Positions 33,714 through 41,028 of a stretch of 56,436 bases of DNA are shown piece after piece; the first letter of the stretch is position 1, and the number at the start of each line of letters is the position of its first letter. The notes beneath the pieces were generated by a model. It was not told the origin of the DNA. It did no database searches and worked only from the letters and a program-made list of their open reading frames with translations. This DNA is from DATAEU01 sp046735355 (GTDB lineage Bacteria > Actinomycetota > UBA4738 > HRBIN12), in contig JBKPTC010000011.1 in the NCBI GenBank assembly GCA_046735355.1, forward strand, positions 1 through 56,436, read 5' to 3'. Position numbers and translations under genes: made by a program.

Positions 33714-36000
33714 CGTCTCCTCCTGGGTCTCCTAACGTTCGGCCGCCGCGCGCGAGCGCGATCGCGCGCCACACACGCTCCGGCGTTGCGGGTGTGTCGA
33801 GATGCCGGACGCCGAGGTGCGCGAGCGCGTCGACGACGGCGTTCTGCACCGCCGGGAACGCGCCGATCGTGCCGGCCTCGCCGATCCCCTTGGCCCCGAG
33901 CGGATTCAACGGTGTCGGCGTCTCGGTCGTCGAGGTCTCGAAGCTCGGCAGCTCCGCGGCGCTCGGGAAGGCATACGTCGTGAGGTTGCCGGTCAGCGGC
34001 GTTCCCACCTCGTCGAACTCGACGCCCTCGAACAACGCCTGCGCGACCCCCTGCGCGATCCCGCCGTGGACCTGGCCCTCGACGAGCATCGGGTTCAGCA
34101 CCGTGCCGCAGTCGTCGACGGCGACGTGCCGCACGAGCCGCGTGGAGCCGGTGTCCGCGTCGACCTCGACGACGGCGACGTGCGTGCCGAACGGATACGT
34201 CGAGTCCTCGATCTCGAAGTCGTGCTCCGCGTCCAGCGGTTCGGTTCCGTTCGCGGCCGCGCGCGCGACGTCCGGCCATGTGGGGCCGGCGCCCGGGACG
34301 CCGGCCACCTCGAAGCGGCCATCGTCGGAGAGCACGACGTCGTCCGGTTCGGCCTCCAGCATCCGCGCCGCGACGGATCGAGCGCGCTCGAGGACGACGT
34401 CGGCGGCGCCGAGAACGGCGCTGCCCGCGACCTGGAGCGTTCGCGATCCCATCGTCCCCTCGCTCCGCGGGACGACCGACGTGTCGGAGTGCCGGACGCG
34501 GACCGACTCAACCGGCATCGACAGGCGGTCGGACAGGATCTGCGCGAACGAGGTCTCGTGTCCCTGTCCCTGCGGGCTCGCGCCCGTCACGAGCGTGACG
34601 CCACCGTCCTCGTCGATCGCGACGCGAGCGTACTCGCTCCCCCAGCCGGTCACCTCGACGTAGCTGCCGACGCCGATGCCGAGGAGCGCGGCGTCGCCGC
34701 GCCGGCGTCGCTCGGCCTGCTCCTCGCGGAGGGCTCGGTATCCCGCCACGCGCAGCGCCTCCTCGAGACTGCGCTCGTAGTCGCCGGTGTCGTATCGCGC
34801 CTCGGCGACCGTCTCGTGCGGGAACGCGCGGACGTAGTTGCGCCGGCGGATCTCGGCGGGATCGAGGTCGAGCTCGGCCGCGAGCACGTCGAGGATGCGT
34901 TCGAGCATCGCCGTCGCCTCGGGACGACCCGCGCCGCGGTAGGCGCCGAGCGGCGTCTTGTTGGTCACGACGGCGCGGATCTCCAGGTCGAGCCTCGGAA
35001 TCTCGTACGGGCCGACGGCCATCATGGCCGTCGACTCGGGCAGCGTCGCGCCCTCGTCCGGATACGCGCCCAGGTCCGCGACGACCCTCGCGCGGAGGCC
35101 GACGACCCGCCCCTCGCGCGTCGCGCCGAGCTCCACGTCCTGGAGCTGATCGCGTCCGTGGGTCATCGCGACGAGGTTCTCCGAACGCGTCTCGGTGTGG
35201 CGCACCGGCCGGCCGAGCCGGAGCGCGAGCGCCGCGACGACCGCCTGCTCGGCGTACGCGGGGATCTTCGCGCCGAAGCCGCCCCCGACGGCCGCCGTGC
35301 GAACCCGGATCCTCGACTCGTCGACCCCGATCGCTTGGGCGATCGTCGCCCTGCTGTAGTGGGTCGCCTGGCACGACAGCCAGAGCGTGAGGCCGTCGCC
35401 CTCCGGCACGGCGAGCACACCGTTCACCTCGAGCGGCACCGGCGCGACGCGCTGGTTGCGGAACGTGCCACGAACGACGACGTCGGCGCCCTCGAGCGGG
35501 TCGGCGTGCGGCGATCTGCGCAGCGCGAGCACGACGTTCGAGCCCTCGCGGGGGAACAGCAGCGGCGAGTCGCGCTCCATCGCACGGACCGGATCGACGA
35601 CGGTCGGAAGCTCGTCGTAGTCGACCGCGACCGCCTCGGCCGCGTCGATCGCCTCGGCTCGCGTGGCGGCCACGACGACCGCGACGGCCTCCCCGACGAA
35701 GCGGACGACGTCGGTGGCAAGGAGCGGACGCCGCAGCCCATCGGGGAGGTTCTCGACGGCGGGCATGCGAAGACCCGGGAGGTCGGCCGCCGTGAACACC
35801 GCCGCGACGCCCGGCATCGCCGACGCCTCGGACGAGTCGATCGACGAGATGCGCGCGTGCGCCATCGCGCTGCGAACGAAGGCCGCGTGGTAGGCGCCGC
35901 GCGAGGGGACGTCGTCGAGGAACCGCGTCCGCCCCGCCAGCAGCCCGGGATCCTCGATGCGCAGGACCGCGCCTCGTCGAACCCGGCGCTCCGGCGGCAT
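33541..36000 (-). CDS. Molybdopterin-binding subunit, xanthine dehydrogenase / form-II CoxL family
   Basis: 819 residues as the frame reads. The molybdenum-hydroxylase large-subunit motifs are VGGGFGAK (238-245), LGAYRGAGRPEA (351-362), GASPQGQGHETSF, and GAKGIGEAGTIGAFPAVQNAV near 700 with the catalytic Glu. AYRGAGR is the signature of form-II CoxL-like proteins, not the AYxCSFR of true CO dehydrogenase. The usual protein ends near VWRAIALARG (about residue 747); here there is no in-frame stop and the frame runs 173 nt into the aldolase gene. A TAG at 33732-33734 lies one base out of frame. No FAD or 2Fe-2S subunit gene adjoins. The start at 36000 is supported by a TATCAT box 7 nt upstream. 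Confidence 0.82.
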   Translation of the reverse strand: MPPERRVRRGAVLRIEDPGLLAGRTRFLDDVPSRGAYHAAFVRSAMAHARISSIDSSEASAMPGVAAVFTAADLPGLRMPAVENLPDGLRRPLLATDVVRFVGEAVAVVVAATRAEAIDAAEAVAVDYDELPTVVDPVRAMERDSPLLFPREGSNVVLALRRSPHADPLEGADVVVRGTFRNQRVAPVPLEVNGVLAVPEGDGLTLWLSCQATHYSRATIAQAIGVDESRIRVRTAAVGGGFGAKIPAYAEQAVVAALALRLGRPVRHTETRSENLVAMTHGRDQLQDVELGATREGRVVGLRARVVADLGAYPDEGATLPESTAMMAVGPYEIPRLDLEIRAVVTNKTPLGAYRGAGRPEATAMLERILDVLAAELDLDPAEIRRRNYVRAFPHETVAEARYDTGDYERSLEEALRVAGYRALREEQAERRRRGDAALLGIGVGSYVEVTGWGSEYARVAIDEDGGVTLVTGASPQGQGHETSFAQILSDRLSMPVESVRVRHSDTSVVPRSEGTMGSRTLQVAGSAVLGAADVVLERARSVAARMLEAEPDDVVLSDDGRFEVAGVPGAGPTWPDVARAAANGTEPLDAEHDFEIEDSTYPFGTHVAVVEVDADTGSTRLVRHVAVDDCGTVLNPMLVEGQVHGGIAQGVAQALFEGVEFDEVGTPLTGNLTTYAFPSAAELPSFETSTTETPTPLNPLGAKGIGEAGTIGAFPAVQNAVVDALAHLGVRHLDTPATPERVWRAIALARGGRTLGDPGGDDGASGPEGLDRGDRDADARGLLDRRDLATPIRELARGPASDGSGGERGHGGGAPPIR

Positions 36001-36007
36001 GCGGCGG

Positions 36008-36013
36008 ATGATA
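36008..36013 (-). promoter_or_regulatory. Leaderless-type -10 box (TATCAT)
   Basis: On the minus strand TATCAT is followed by 7 nt and the ATG of the molybdenum hydroxylase gene. Confidence 0.55.
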
Positions 36014-36021
36014 CCCAGCGC

Positions 36022-36027
36022 TACGCT
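36022..36027 (+). promoter_or_regulatory. Leaderless-type -10 box (TACGCT)
   Basis: TACGCT is followed by 6 nt and the SDR ATG at 36034, the same spacing as for cyanophycinase. Only 8 bp separate it from the opposing TATCAT box. Confidence 0.6.
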
Positions 36028-36033
36028 CGCGCG

Positions 36034-36810
36034 ATGCGCGAAGCCGGGGCGCCGCCGTTGCGGGACGCAGGCGCGGTCGTCACCGGCGCCGCGAGCGGCA
36101 TCGGCGCGGCGATCGCCACGGACCTGCATCGCGCGGGGGCCCGCGTGCTCATGGTCGACGTGGACGACGGTTCGCTGCAGCGCCACGCACGGCAGCTGGG
36201 CGACGGGGCGACCGCGCTCGCGGTCGACCTCCTCTCCGACGGAGCGGTCGAGGACGTCGTGCGCGCGGCGCAGAACGCCCTCCCGCGCGTCGACATCCTC
36301 GTGAACGATGCCGGCGTGTCGTCGAAGACGCCGCTCCTCGATGCGACGCCGGCGGAGTGGGAGCGCGTGCTCGGGATCAACACGTACGCCGCGGCCGCGC
36401 TCGCGTCGGCGTTCGCGGGCGAGATGGCCGCTCGTGGCGGAGGCTGCATCGTGAACGTGTCCTCGATCTCGGGTCTCGGCGGCGGCCGGCCGCAGTCGGT
36501 GTACGGCATCAGCAAGGGAGCGCTCATCGGCCTCACCTCGGAGCTCGCGGCGCTGCTCGAGCACGACGGCGTGCGCGTGAACGCCGTCCTGCCCGGCGTG
36601 ATCGATACGCCGATGGTCCGACACGACGTCGCGGCCGAGGGCGACGCCGACGGGTCGCAACTCGAGCGCTGGATCCGGGGCGCCGTGCCGGTCGCACGGA
36701 TCGGCCTGCCCGAGGAGGTCGCGGCCGTGGTGACGTTCCTGGCGTCCGAGCGCGCGTCCGCGATCACCGGCGCGCTCGTCCCCGTCGAGGGCGGGTTCCT
36801 CTCGGCGTGA
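36034..36810 (+). CDS. Short-chain dehydrogenase/reductase (SDR), classical
   Basis: 258 residues with cofactor motif TGAASGIG (17-24), structural motif NDAG (91-94, usually NNAG), and catalytic Ser in VSSISG, Tyr157 and Lys161 (YGISK). An acidic VDVDD after strand 2 suggests NAD(H) preference. The C-terminus ITGALVPVEGGF is typical. The stop overlaps the GTG of the degenerate SDR gene. Confidence 0.92.
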   Translation: MREAGAPPLRDAGAVVTGAASGIGAAIATDLHRAGARVLMVDVDDGSLQRHARQLGDGATALAVDLLSDGAVEDVVRAAQNALPRVDILVNDAGVSSKTPLLDATPAEWERVLGINTYAAAALASAFAGEMAARGGGCIVNVSSISGLGGGRPQSVYGISKGALIGLTSELAALLEHDGVRVNAVLPGVIDTPMVRHDVAAEGDADGSQLERWIRGAVPVARIGLPEEVAAVVTFLASERASAITGALVPVEGGFLSA

Positions 36811-37406
36811 GCGCGGAGCGCGCGCACGGGACGGCGATCGTCCTGCGAGCCGACCTGCCCGTCGGTCGCGGCGTCGCCGAGCGACTCGGCGCCGCGGGCC
36901 ACCGGGTCCACCCCGTGGTCGGGCGACCGGGCGACGTCGACGCGCTCGAAACGGCCGTGCAGACGCTCCGATCGAACGAGCAGTTCGACGTGCTCGTGCT
37001 GCCTCCGCCGCTCGAACCGCAGCCGCCCGCCCTGCCGTGGTCCGCCGCCGCACGCGACCGGATCGACGGCTCGCTCCGCGAGACGTACTTCGCGATCCAG
37101 CGCGCCGCTCGGCGGATGACCGGCGGTCGCATCGTCCTCGGAACGCCCGCCCGCGCCGGGACGTCACCGCCGGTCCCGACGCTGCTCGAGGCCGCGGCAA
37201 CCGCGCTCGTGCGGCTCCTCGCCGTCGAGCTTGCGCCGCGCGGCATCGCCCTCAACGCGTTGTGTCCCATAGATCCGCACGCCCGCGCGGACGCCGTCGC
37301 GGACGCCCTGACGTTCCTGGCGTGCGACGAGGCGTCGTACATGACGGGCGCCACCCTTCCGTTGCTTCGCGACGGAATGGCGCGGTCTCGCCCCAGCGAC
37401 GACTGA
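36807..37406 (+). CDS. Degenerate SDR-fold protein without catalytic residues
   Basis: 199 residues from a GTG overlapping the upstream stop (GTGA). The second half aligns with SDRs: RIVLGTPARAG for IVNxSSxxG, LLEAAATALVRLLAVELAPRGIALNALCPI for YxASKAALxxLTRxLAxELAPxGIxVNxVxPG, and FLACDEASYMTGATLPL near the end. The Gly-rich cofactor motif is absent (ADLPVGRG), and the catalytic Tyr and Lys are replaced by Leu and Ala. It is shorter than normal (about 250). The frame is intact, so it may be a non-catalytic partner of the SDR encoded just before rather than a decayed gene. Confidence 0.75.
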   Translation: MSAERAHGTAIVLRADLPVGRGVAERLGAAGHRVHPVVGRPGDVDALETAVQTLRSNEQFDVLVLPPPLEPQPPALPWSAAARDRIDGSLRETYFAIQRAARRMTGGRIVLGTPARAGTSPPVPTLLEAAATALVRLLAVELAPRGIALNALCPIDPHARADAVADALTFLACDEASYMTGATLPLLRDGMARSRPSDD

Positions 37407-37438
37407 GGAAGCACTCGCGCCACGCGTGTAGCACGGGG

Positions 37439-37444
37439 TAGCAT
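37439..37444 (+). promoter_or_regulatory. Candidate -10 box (TAGCAT)
   Basis: TAGCAT would start transcription near 37451, leaving a leader of about 25 nt with the ribosome site AGAGGGGGG before the ATG at 37477. Confidence 0.45.
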
Positions 37445-37476
37445 CCGCGCCGATGCATCCGCCAGAGGGGGGCAGC

Positions 37477-38781
37477 ATGCGACGGTACGGTGTTCTCTTC
37501 ACGCTCGCGCTCTCGGTCGCGTTGGTCGGCAGTTGCACCGGCGGGGGCGGCGACAGCGGTTCGGACCAGAACGCCTCGAGCGGCAGTCACGAGCCGGTCA
37601 CGATCACGCTGCAGGACTACTACGGCGCGTCGACGCCGATCAAGTCCGTCATCAAGGACTTCCAGAAGGCGTACCCGTGGATCACGGTCAAGTACGAGGC
37701 CGTCGACTGGGACACGCTGCACGAGAAGTTCACCGTGCAGGTGTCGTCGGGCGACGCCCCCGACGTGGCAACGCTCGACATGACCTGGATCCCGACGTTC
37801 GCGTCCAACGGGCTGCTCGCCAACCTGTCGGACATCTCCGGCGGACAGATGAACGGCAAGCCGATCACGGACCAGTTCACGCAAGGCGGCATCGAGGCGA
37901 TGACGTACGACGGCAACATCGTCACGATGCTGTTCGACTTCGACGTGTACGGGCTGTACTACCGAACGGACGTCTTCAAGAAGGCGCACGTCGACGTCCC
38001 GACGACGTGGGACGAGTGGCGCGCGGCGGCGCAAAAGATCGCGCAGGACACCGACGGCGACGGCACGTGTGACAAGTACTGCCTGGAGGTGGACGACGAG
38101 ACGTTCCACTGGTCGCAGATCCTGCTGCAGAACGGCGGGTCGATCCTGAACGACGACAACACGCAGGCGGCGTTCAACAGCGAGCAGGGCGTGCAGGCCG
38201 TCGACTTCTACAAGGGGTTCGTCGACGACGGCACCGGGATCATCTGGGACGCGAGCCAGGGCGACCGCCAGAACGGCATCAAGGACGACCGGATCGCGAT
38301 GTTCACCGACGGCCCGTACTACATGGGCATCATGAAGAGCGGCGCGCCCGAGATGTCCGGGAAGTGGGGCGTCGCCACGGCGCCGTACTCGGAGGAGCCG
38401 GGCAGCTACCTCGGGGGAACGGGGCTCAGCATCCCGGTGAACGCCGAGCACCCGCAGGAAGCGTGGCAGTTCATCGAGTTCATGATGCGGCCCGAGAACG
38501 CCACGAAGATCTTCACGATCGCGGGCGCCGCGCCGGGTCTCACCGCGGCGCTCCAGAGCGACGAGGTCAACAAGCCGGATCCGTACTTCTCGAACCAGAA
38601 CACGCTCCCGGTGTTCCTGAAGGCCATGTCGACGGCGACGCACTTCCCGTACGTCGCGCAGTGGGACGCCATCCAGACGAAGATCGACCAGGGCCTCGAG
38701 GCGGCGTTCCTCGAGAAGGCGACGCCGCAGGAGGCGCTCGACGACGCGGCCTCGAAGGTGAACGACGAGCTCGCCTCCTAG
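37477..38781 (+). CDS. Sugar-type ABC transporter substrate-binding lipoprotein (SBP_bac_1)
   Basis: 434 residues. The signal MRRYGVLFTLALSVALVGSC is of lipoprotein type (Cys20), followed by a Gly/Ser linker. The fold shows the family-1 pattern: FQKAYPWITVKYEAVDWDTLHEKFTVQVSSGDAPDVATLDMTWIPTFASNGLLANLS, GLYYRTDVFKKAHVDVPTTWDEW, and AWQFIEFMMRPENATKIF. The ATG at 37477 is preferred over 37453 because it follows a strong ribosome site and puts the signal first. Ligands of this family are mostly mono- or oligosaccharides; the actual one is open given the QueF-like protein in the operon. Confidence 0.92.
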   Translation: MRRYGVLFTLALSVALVGSCTGGGGDSGSDQNASSGSHEPVTITLQDYYGASTPIKSVIKDFQKAYPWITVKYEAVDWDTLHEKFTVQVSSGDAPDVATLDMTWIPTFASNGLLANLSDISGGQMNGKPITDQFTQGGIEAMTYDGNIVTMLFDFDVYGLYYRTDVFKKAHVDVPTTWDEWRAAAQKIAQDTDGDGTCDKYCLEVDDETFHWSQILLQNGGSILNDDNTQAAFNSEQGVQAVDFYKGFVDDGTGIIWDASQGDRQNGIKDDRIAMFTDGPYYMGIMKSGAPEMSGKWGVATAPYSEEPGSYLGGTGLSIPVNAEHPQEAWQFIEFMMRPENATKIFTIAGAAPGLTAALQSDEVNKPDPYFSNQNTLPVFLKAMSTATHFPYVAQWDAIQTKIDQGLEAAFLEKATPQEALDDAASKVNDELAS

Positions 38782-38851
38782 CACGGTCGAGCGGTCCGTC
38801 GCGGTTCCGGCCGCGATCACACCGCGGAAACGCCGGCGCTCGTTCCGACGG

Positions 38852-39697
38852 GTGGCGATCGGCTACGTGCTGATCGCCCCCGTCGTCGTCTCGGCGGTGC
38901 TGTTCCTGTACGGGCCGATGATCGTGTCGGGCTACTGGAGCTTCACGGACTTCCACGGGCTCGGGCCGGCGACGTGGGTCGGCCTGGACAACTACCGCGA
39001 GATCCTGGGCGACGAGCAATTCCGGCACTCGCTGCTCAACACGTCGCTGCTCGTGCTGCTCGGTCAGGGCTCGGGCCCGATCCTCGGGCTGGCGTCCGCG
39101 GTCCTGCTGAACCGCAGCCTGCGGCTGCGCGCGCTGTTCCGCGCCGCGTACTTCCTCCCGGTGATGGTCTCGCTCGTCGTGGCGGCGACGATCTGGAAGA
39201 TCATGCTGACGGACGACGGGATCGTGAACCAGGTCCTTCGATACCTCCATCTGCCGACGACGCAGTGGTTGTCGAACCCCTCGACCGCGCTGCCGGCCGT
39301 CGTCGTGACGAGCGTCTGGCAGGGATTCGGCTTCGAGACGGTCATCTTCCTCGCGGCGCTCCAGGCGATCCCGCAGGATCTGTACGACGCGGCGTACGTC
39401 GACGGGGCCAACGCGTGGGACCGCTTCCGGTTCGTGACGCTGCCGGCGCTCCGCCCGACGATCGTCTTCGTCTACGTGATCGGGATCATCGGCACGTTCC
39501 AGGTGTATGACCAGGTCTTCGTCATGAGCAACGGGACGGGCGGCCCGCTCGACTCCACGCGCACGGTCGTGTTCGACCTCGTCGAGCGCTTCCAGCAGCT
39601 CAAACTCGGCGAGGCGTCGGCCGTCGCGTACATCCTGCTCGTCATCCTCGCGACGCTGTCCTACCTGCAGCTGCGGATCTTCGATCGCCGCCGATGA
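38852..39697 (+). CDS. ABC transporter permease (MalF/UgpA type)
   Basis: 281 residues from a GTG, with six membrane helices and the EAA loop LYDAAYVDGANAWDRFRFVTLPALRP. No ATG, GTG or TTG occurs in frame between the binding-protein stop and 38852, although the frame continues upstream with a basic stretch (TPRKRRRSFRR) that would make a good cytoplasmic N-terminus. Its stop overlaps the next permease start (ATGA). Confidence 0.88.
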   Translation: MAIGYVLIAPVVVSAVLFLYGPMIVSGYWSFTDFHGLGPATWVGLDNYREILGDEQFRHSLLNTSLLVLLGQGSGPILGLASAVLLNRSLRLRALFRAAYFLPVMVSLVVAATIWKIMLTDDGIVNQVLRYLHLPTTQWLSNPSTALPAVVVTSVWQGFGFETVIFLAALQAIPQDLYDAAYVDGANAWDRFRFVTLPALRPTIVFVYVIGIIGTFQVYDQVFVMSNGTGGPLDSTRTVVFDLVERFQQLKLGEASAVAYILLVILATLSYLQLRIFDRRR

Positions 39698-40569
39698 CGA
39701 CGCCGCCCGAGATCGTCGAACGCCAGAAGGTCAGGCACCCGGTTCGCCGCACCCTGCTGTACGCGGCCGTGATCGGCACGTCACTGCTGATGGTCGGGCC
39801 GCTGTACTGGATGTTCTCGACGTCGTTCAAGCCGAGCGCGGACGTCTTCGCCTCGCCGCCGAAATGGATCCCGTCCCCGTGGACCCTCGGGAACTACCGC
39901 GACGTCTTCACGCTGCTGCCGTTCGACCGGTTCTTCCTGAACAGCGTCATCGTCGCCGCCGTCATCGTCGGCCTGAACGCGTTCTTCGACACGATGGCCG
40001 CGTACGCGTTCGCCAAGCTCCGGTTCCCCGGCCGCGACGTCATCTTCTTCCTGCTGCTGATCACGCTGATGATCCCGTTCCAGGTGAACCTGATCCCGCT
40101 GTATCGGCTGATGGTGTTCTTCCGCGACATCAACCCGCACCTCGGGATCGACAGCTACGCGGGCCTGATCGCGCCCTCGGCGATCCAGGTCTTCGGGATC
40201 TTCCTCATGCGGCAGTTCTTCCAGTCGGTCCCGGACGAGGTCCTGGAGTCGGCTCGAACGGACGGCGCGTCGGAGTTCCGCATCATCTGGTCGATCGTGT
40301 TGCCGCTCGCGCTTCCGGGGATGGCGACCCTGGCGATCTTCACGTTCCTCAGCGCCTGGAACGACTTCCTCTGGCCGCTCCTCGTCACGAGCAGCGACGC
40401 GCATCGAACGCTTCCCGTCGGCGTCGCGCTCCTCGCGCGGAAGAACACGATCAACTGGGGCGACACGATGGCGGGCACCGTGCTCGCGTCGTTCCCGATG
40501 ATCATCGTGTTCCTGGTCCTGCAGCGTCGGTTCATCGAGGGGCTCACGGCCGGCGCCGTGAAGGGCTGA
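39694..40569 (+). CDS. ABC transporter permease (MalG/UgpE type)
   Basis: 291 residues with six helices and EAA loop VLESARTDGASEFRIIWSIVLPLALPG. The N-terminus (VRRTLLYAAVIGTSLLMVGPLYWMFSTSFK) and C-terminus (LQRRFIEGLTAGAVKG) are standard for the family. No ATPase gene is nearby, so a shared MsmX-like ATPase elsewhere is expected. Confidence 0.92.
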   Translation: MTTPPEIVERQKVRHPVRRTLLYAAVIGTSLLMVGPLYWMFSTSFKPSADVFASPPKWIPSPWTLGNYRDVFTLLPFDRFFLNSVIVAAVIVGLNAFFDTMAAYAFAKLRFPGRDVIFFLLLITLMIPFQVNLIPLYRLMVFFRDINPHLGIDSYAGLIAPSAIQVFGIFLMRQFFQSVPDEVLESARTDGASEFRIIWSIVLPLALPGMATLAIFTFLSAWNDFLWPLLVTSSDAHRTLPVGVALLARKNTINWGDTMAGTVLASFPMIIVFLVLQRRFIEGLTAGAVKG

Positions 40570-40588
40570 CGACGGAGGGACACGTCTC

Positions 40589-41005
40589 ATGAGCGGACGG
40601 ACGTACGAGGACATCGATCCCGGGACGCTGAAGGCGCTCCCGAACCCCGGCGGCGCGATGGAGCTCAAGCACAAGGCCCCCGAGGTGACCTTCCTGGGCG
40701 CCCGCGATCAACCGGACTTCGGAACGCTGTTCGTCACCTTCTATCCGCGCGAGACGGTCATCGAGCTGAAGTCGTTGAAGGAGTACCTGTACCAGTGGCG
40801 CGACACGGCGGTGTCGTACGAGCGGTTCCTCGACATCGTGTACACGCACCTCATGACGGTGTACGAGCCCGTTCGGCTGCGGCTGGTCTTCGAGACGCGC
40901 CCACGCGGCGGGATCTCGAGCAGGCTCACGGTCGATTCGGACTGGTCGATCCGCGGAGGCCACGAGCAGTTTCGCGACTGGGTCGGGCTCGAGGACACCT
41001 GGTAG
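40589..41005 (+). CDS. QueF-like (tunnelling-fold) protein lacking the catalytic cysteine
   Basis: 138 residues, ATG with ribosome site GGAGGGA, 19 nt after the permease stop. It resembles single-domain QueF, the NADPH-dependent nitrile reductase that makes preQ1. The NADPH-binding signature E-L-K-S-L-K-E-Y is at 59-66, QPDF (41-44) contains the proton-donor Asp, Glu78 matches the substrate-binding Glu, and PRGGI is at 105-109. The nucleophile region, normally SLCPVTGQPD, reads FLGARDQPD: Cys becomes Gly37 with a one-residue deletion. The thioimide chemistry of QueF is therefore not possible. No other queuosine gene is in the window. Cofactor and base binding may persist; function unknown. 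Confidence 0.75.
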   Translation: MSGRTYEDIDPGTLKALPNPGGAMELKHKAPEVTFLGARDQPDFGTLFVTFYPRETVIELKSLKEYLYQWRDTAVSYERFLDIVYTHLMTVYEPVRLRLVFETRPRGGISSRLTVDSDWSIRGGHEQFRDWVGLEDTW

Positions 41006-41028
41006 CCGGCTCGGACAGCCCTCCGCCC

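Noticed and set aside
33541..36000. Calling the molybdenum hydroxylase a CO dehydrogenase
   Set aside because: The active-site loop is AYRGAGR (form II), not AYxCSFR, and the partner subunits are absent.
37453..37476. Earlier ATG for the sugar-binding protein
   Set aside because: The later ATG at 37477 has the strong ribosome site and puts the signal peptide at the N-terminus.
40589..41005. Calling the QueF-like gene a true preQ1 synthase
   Set aside because: The catalytic Cys is missing and no other queuosine genes are present.
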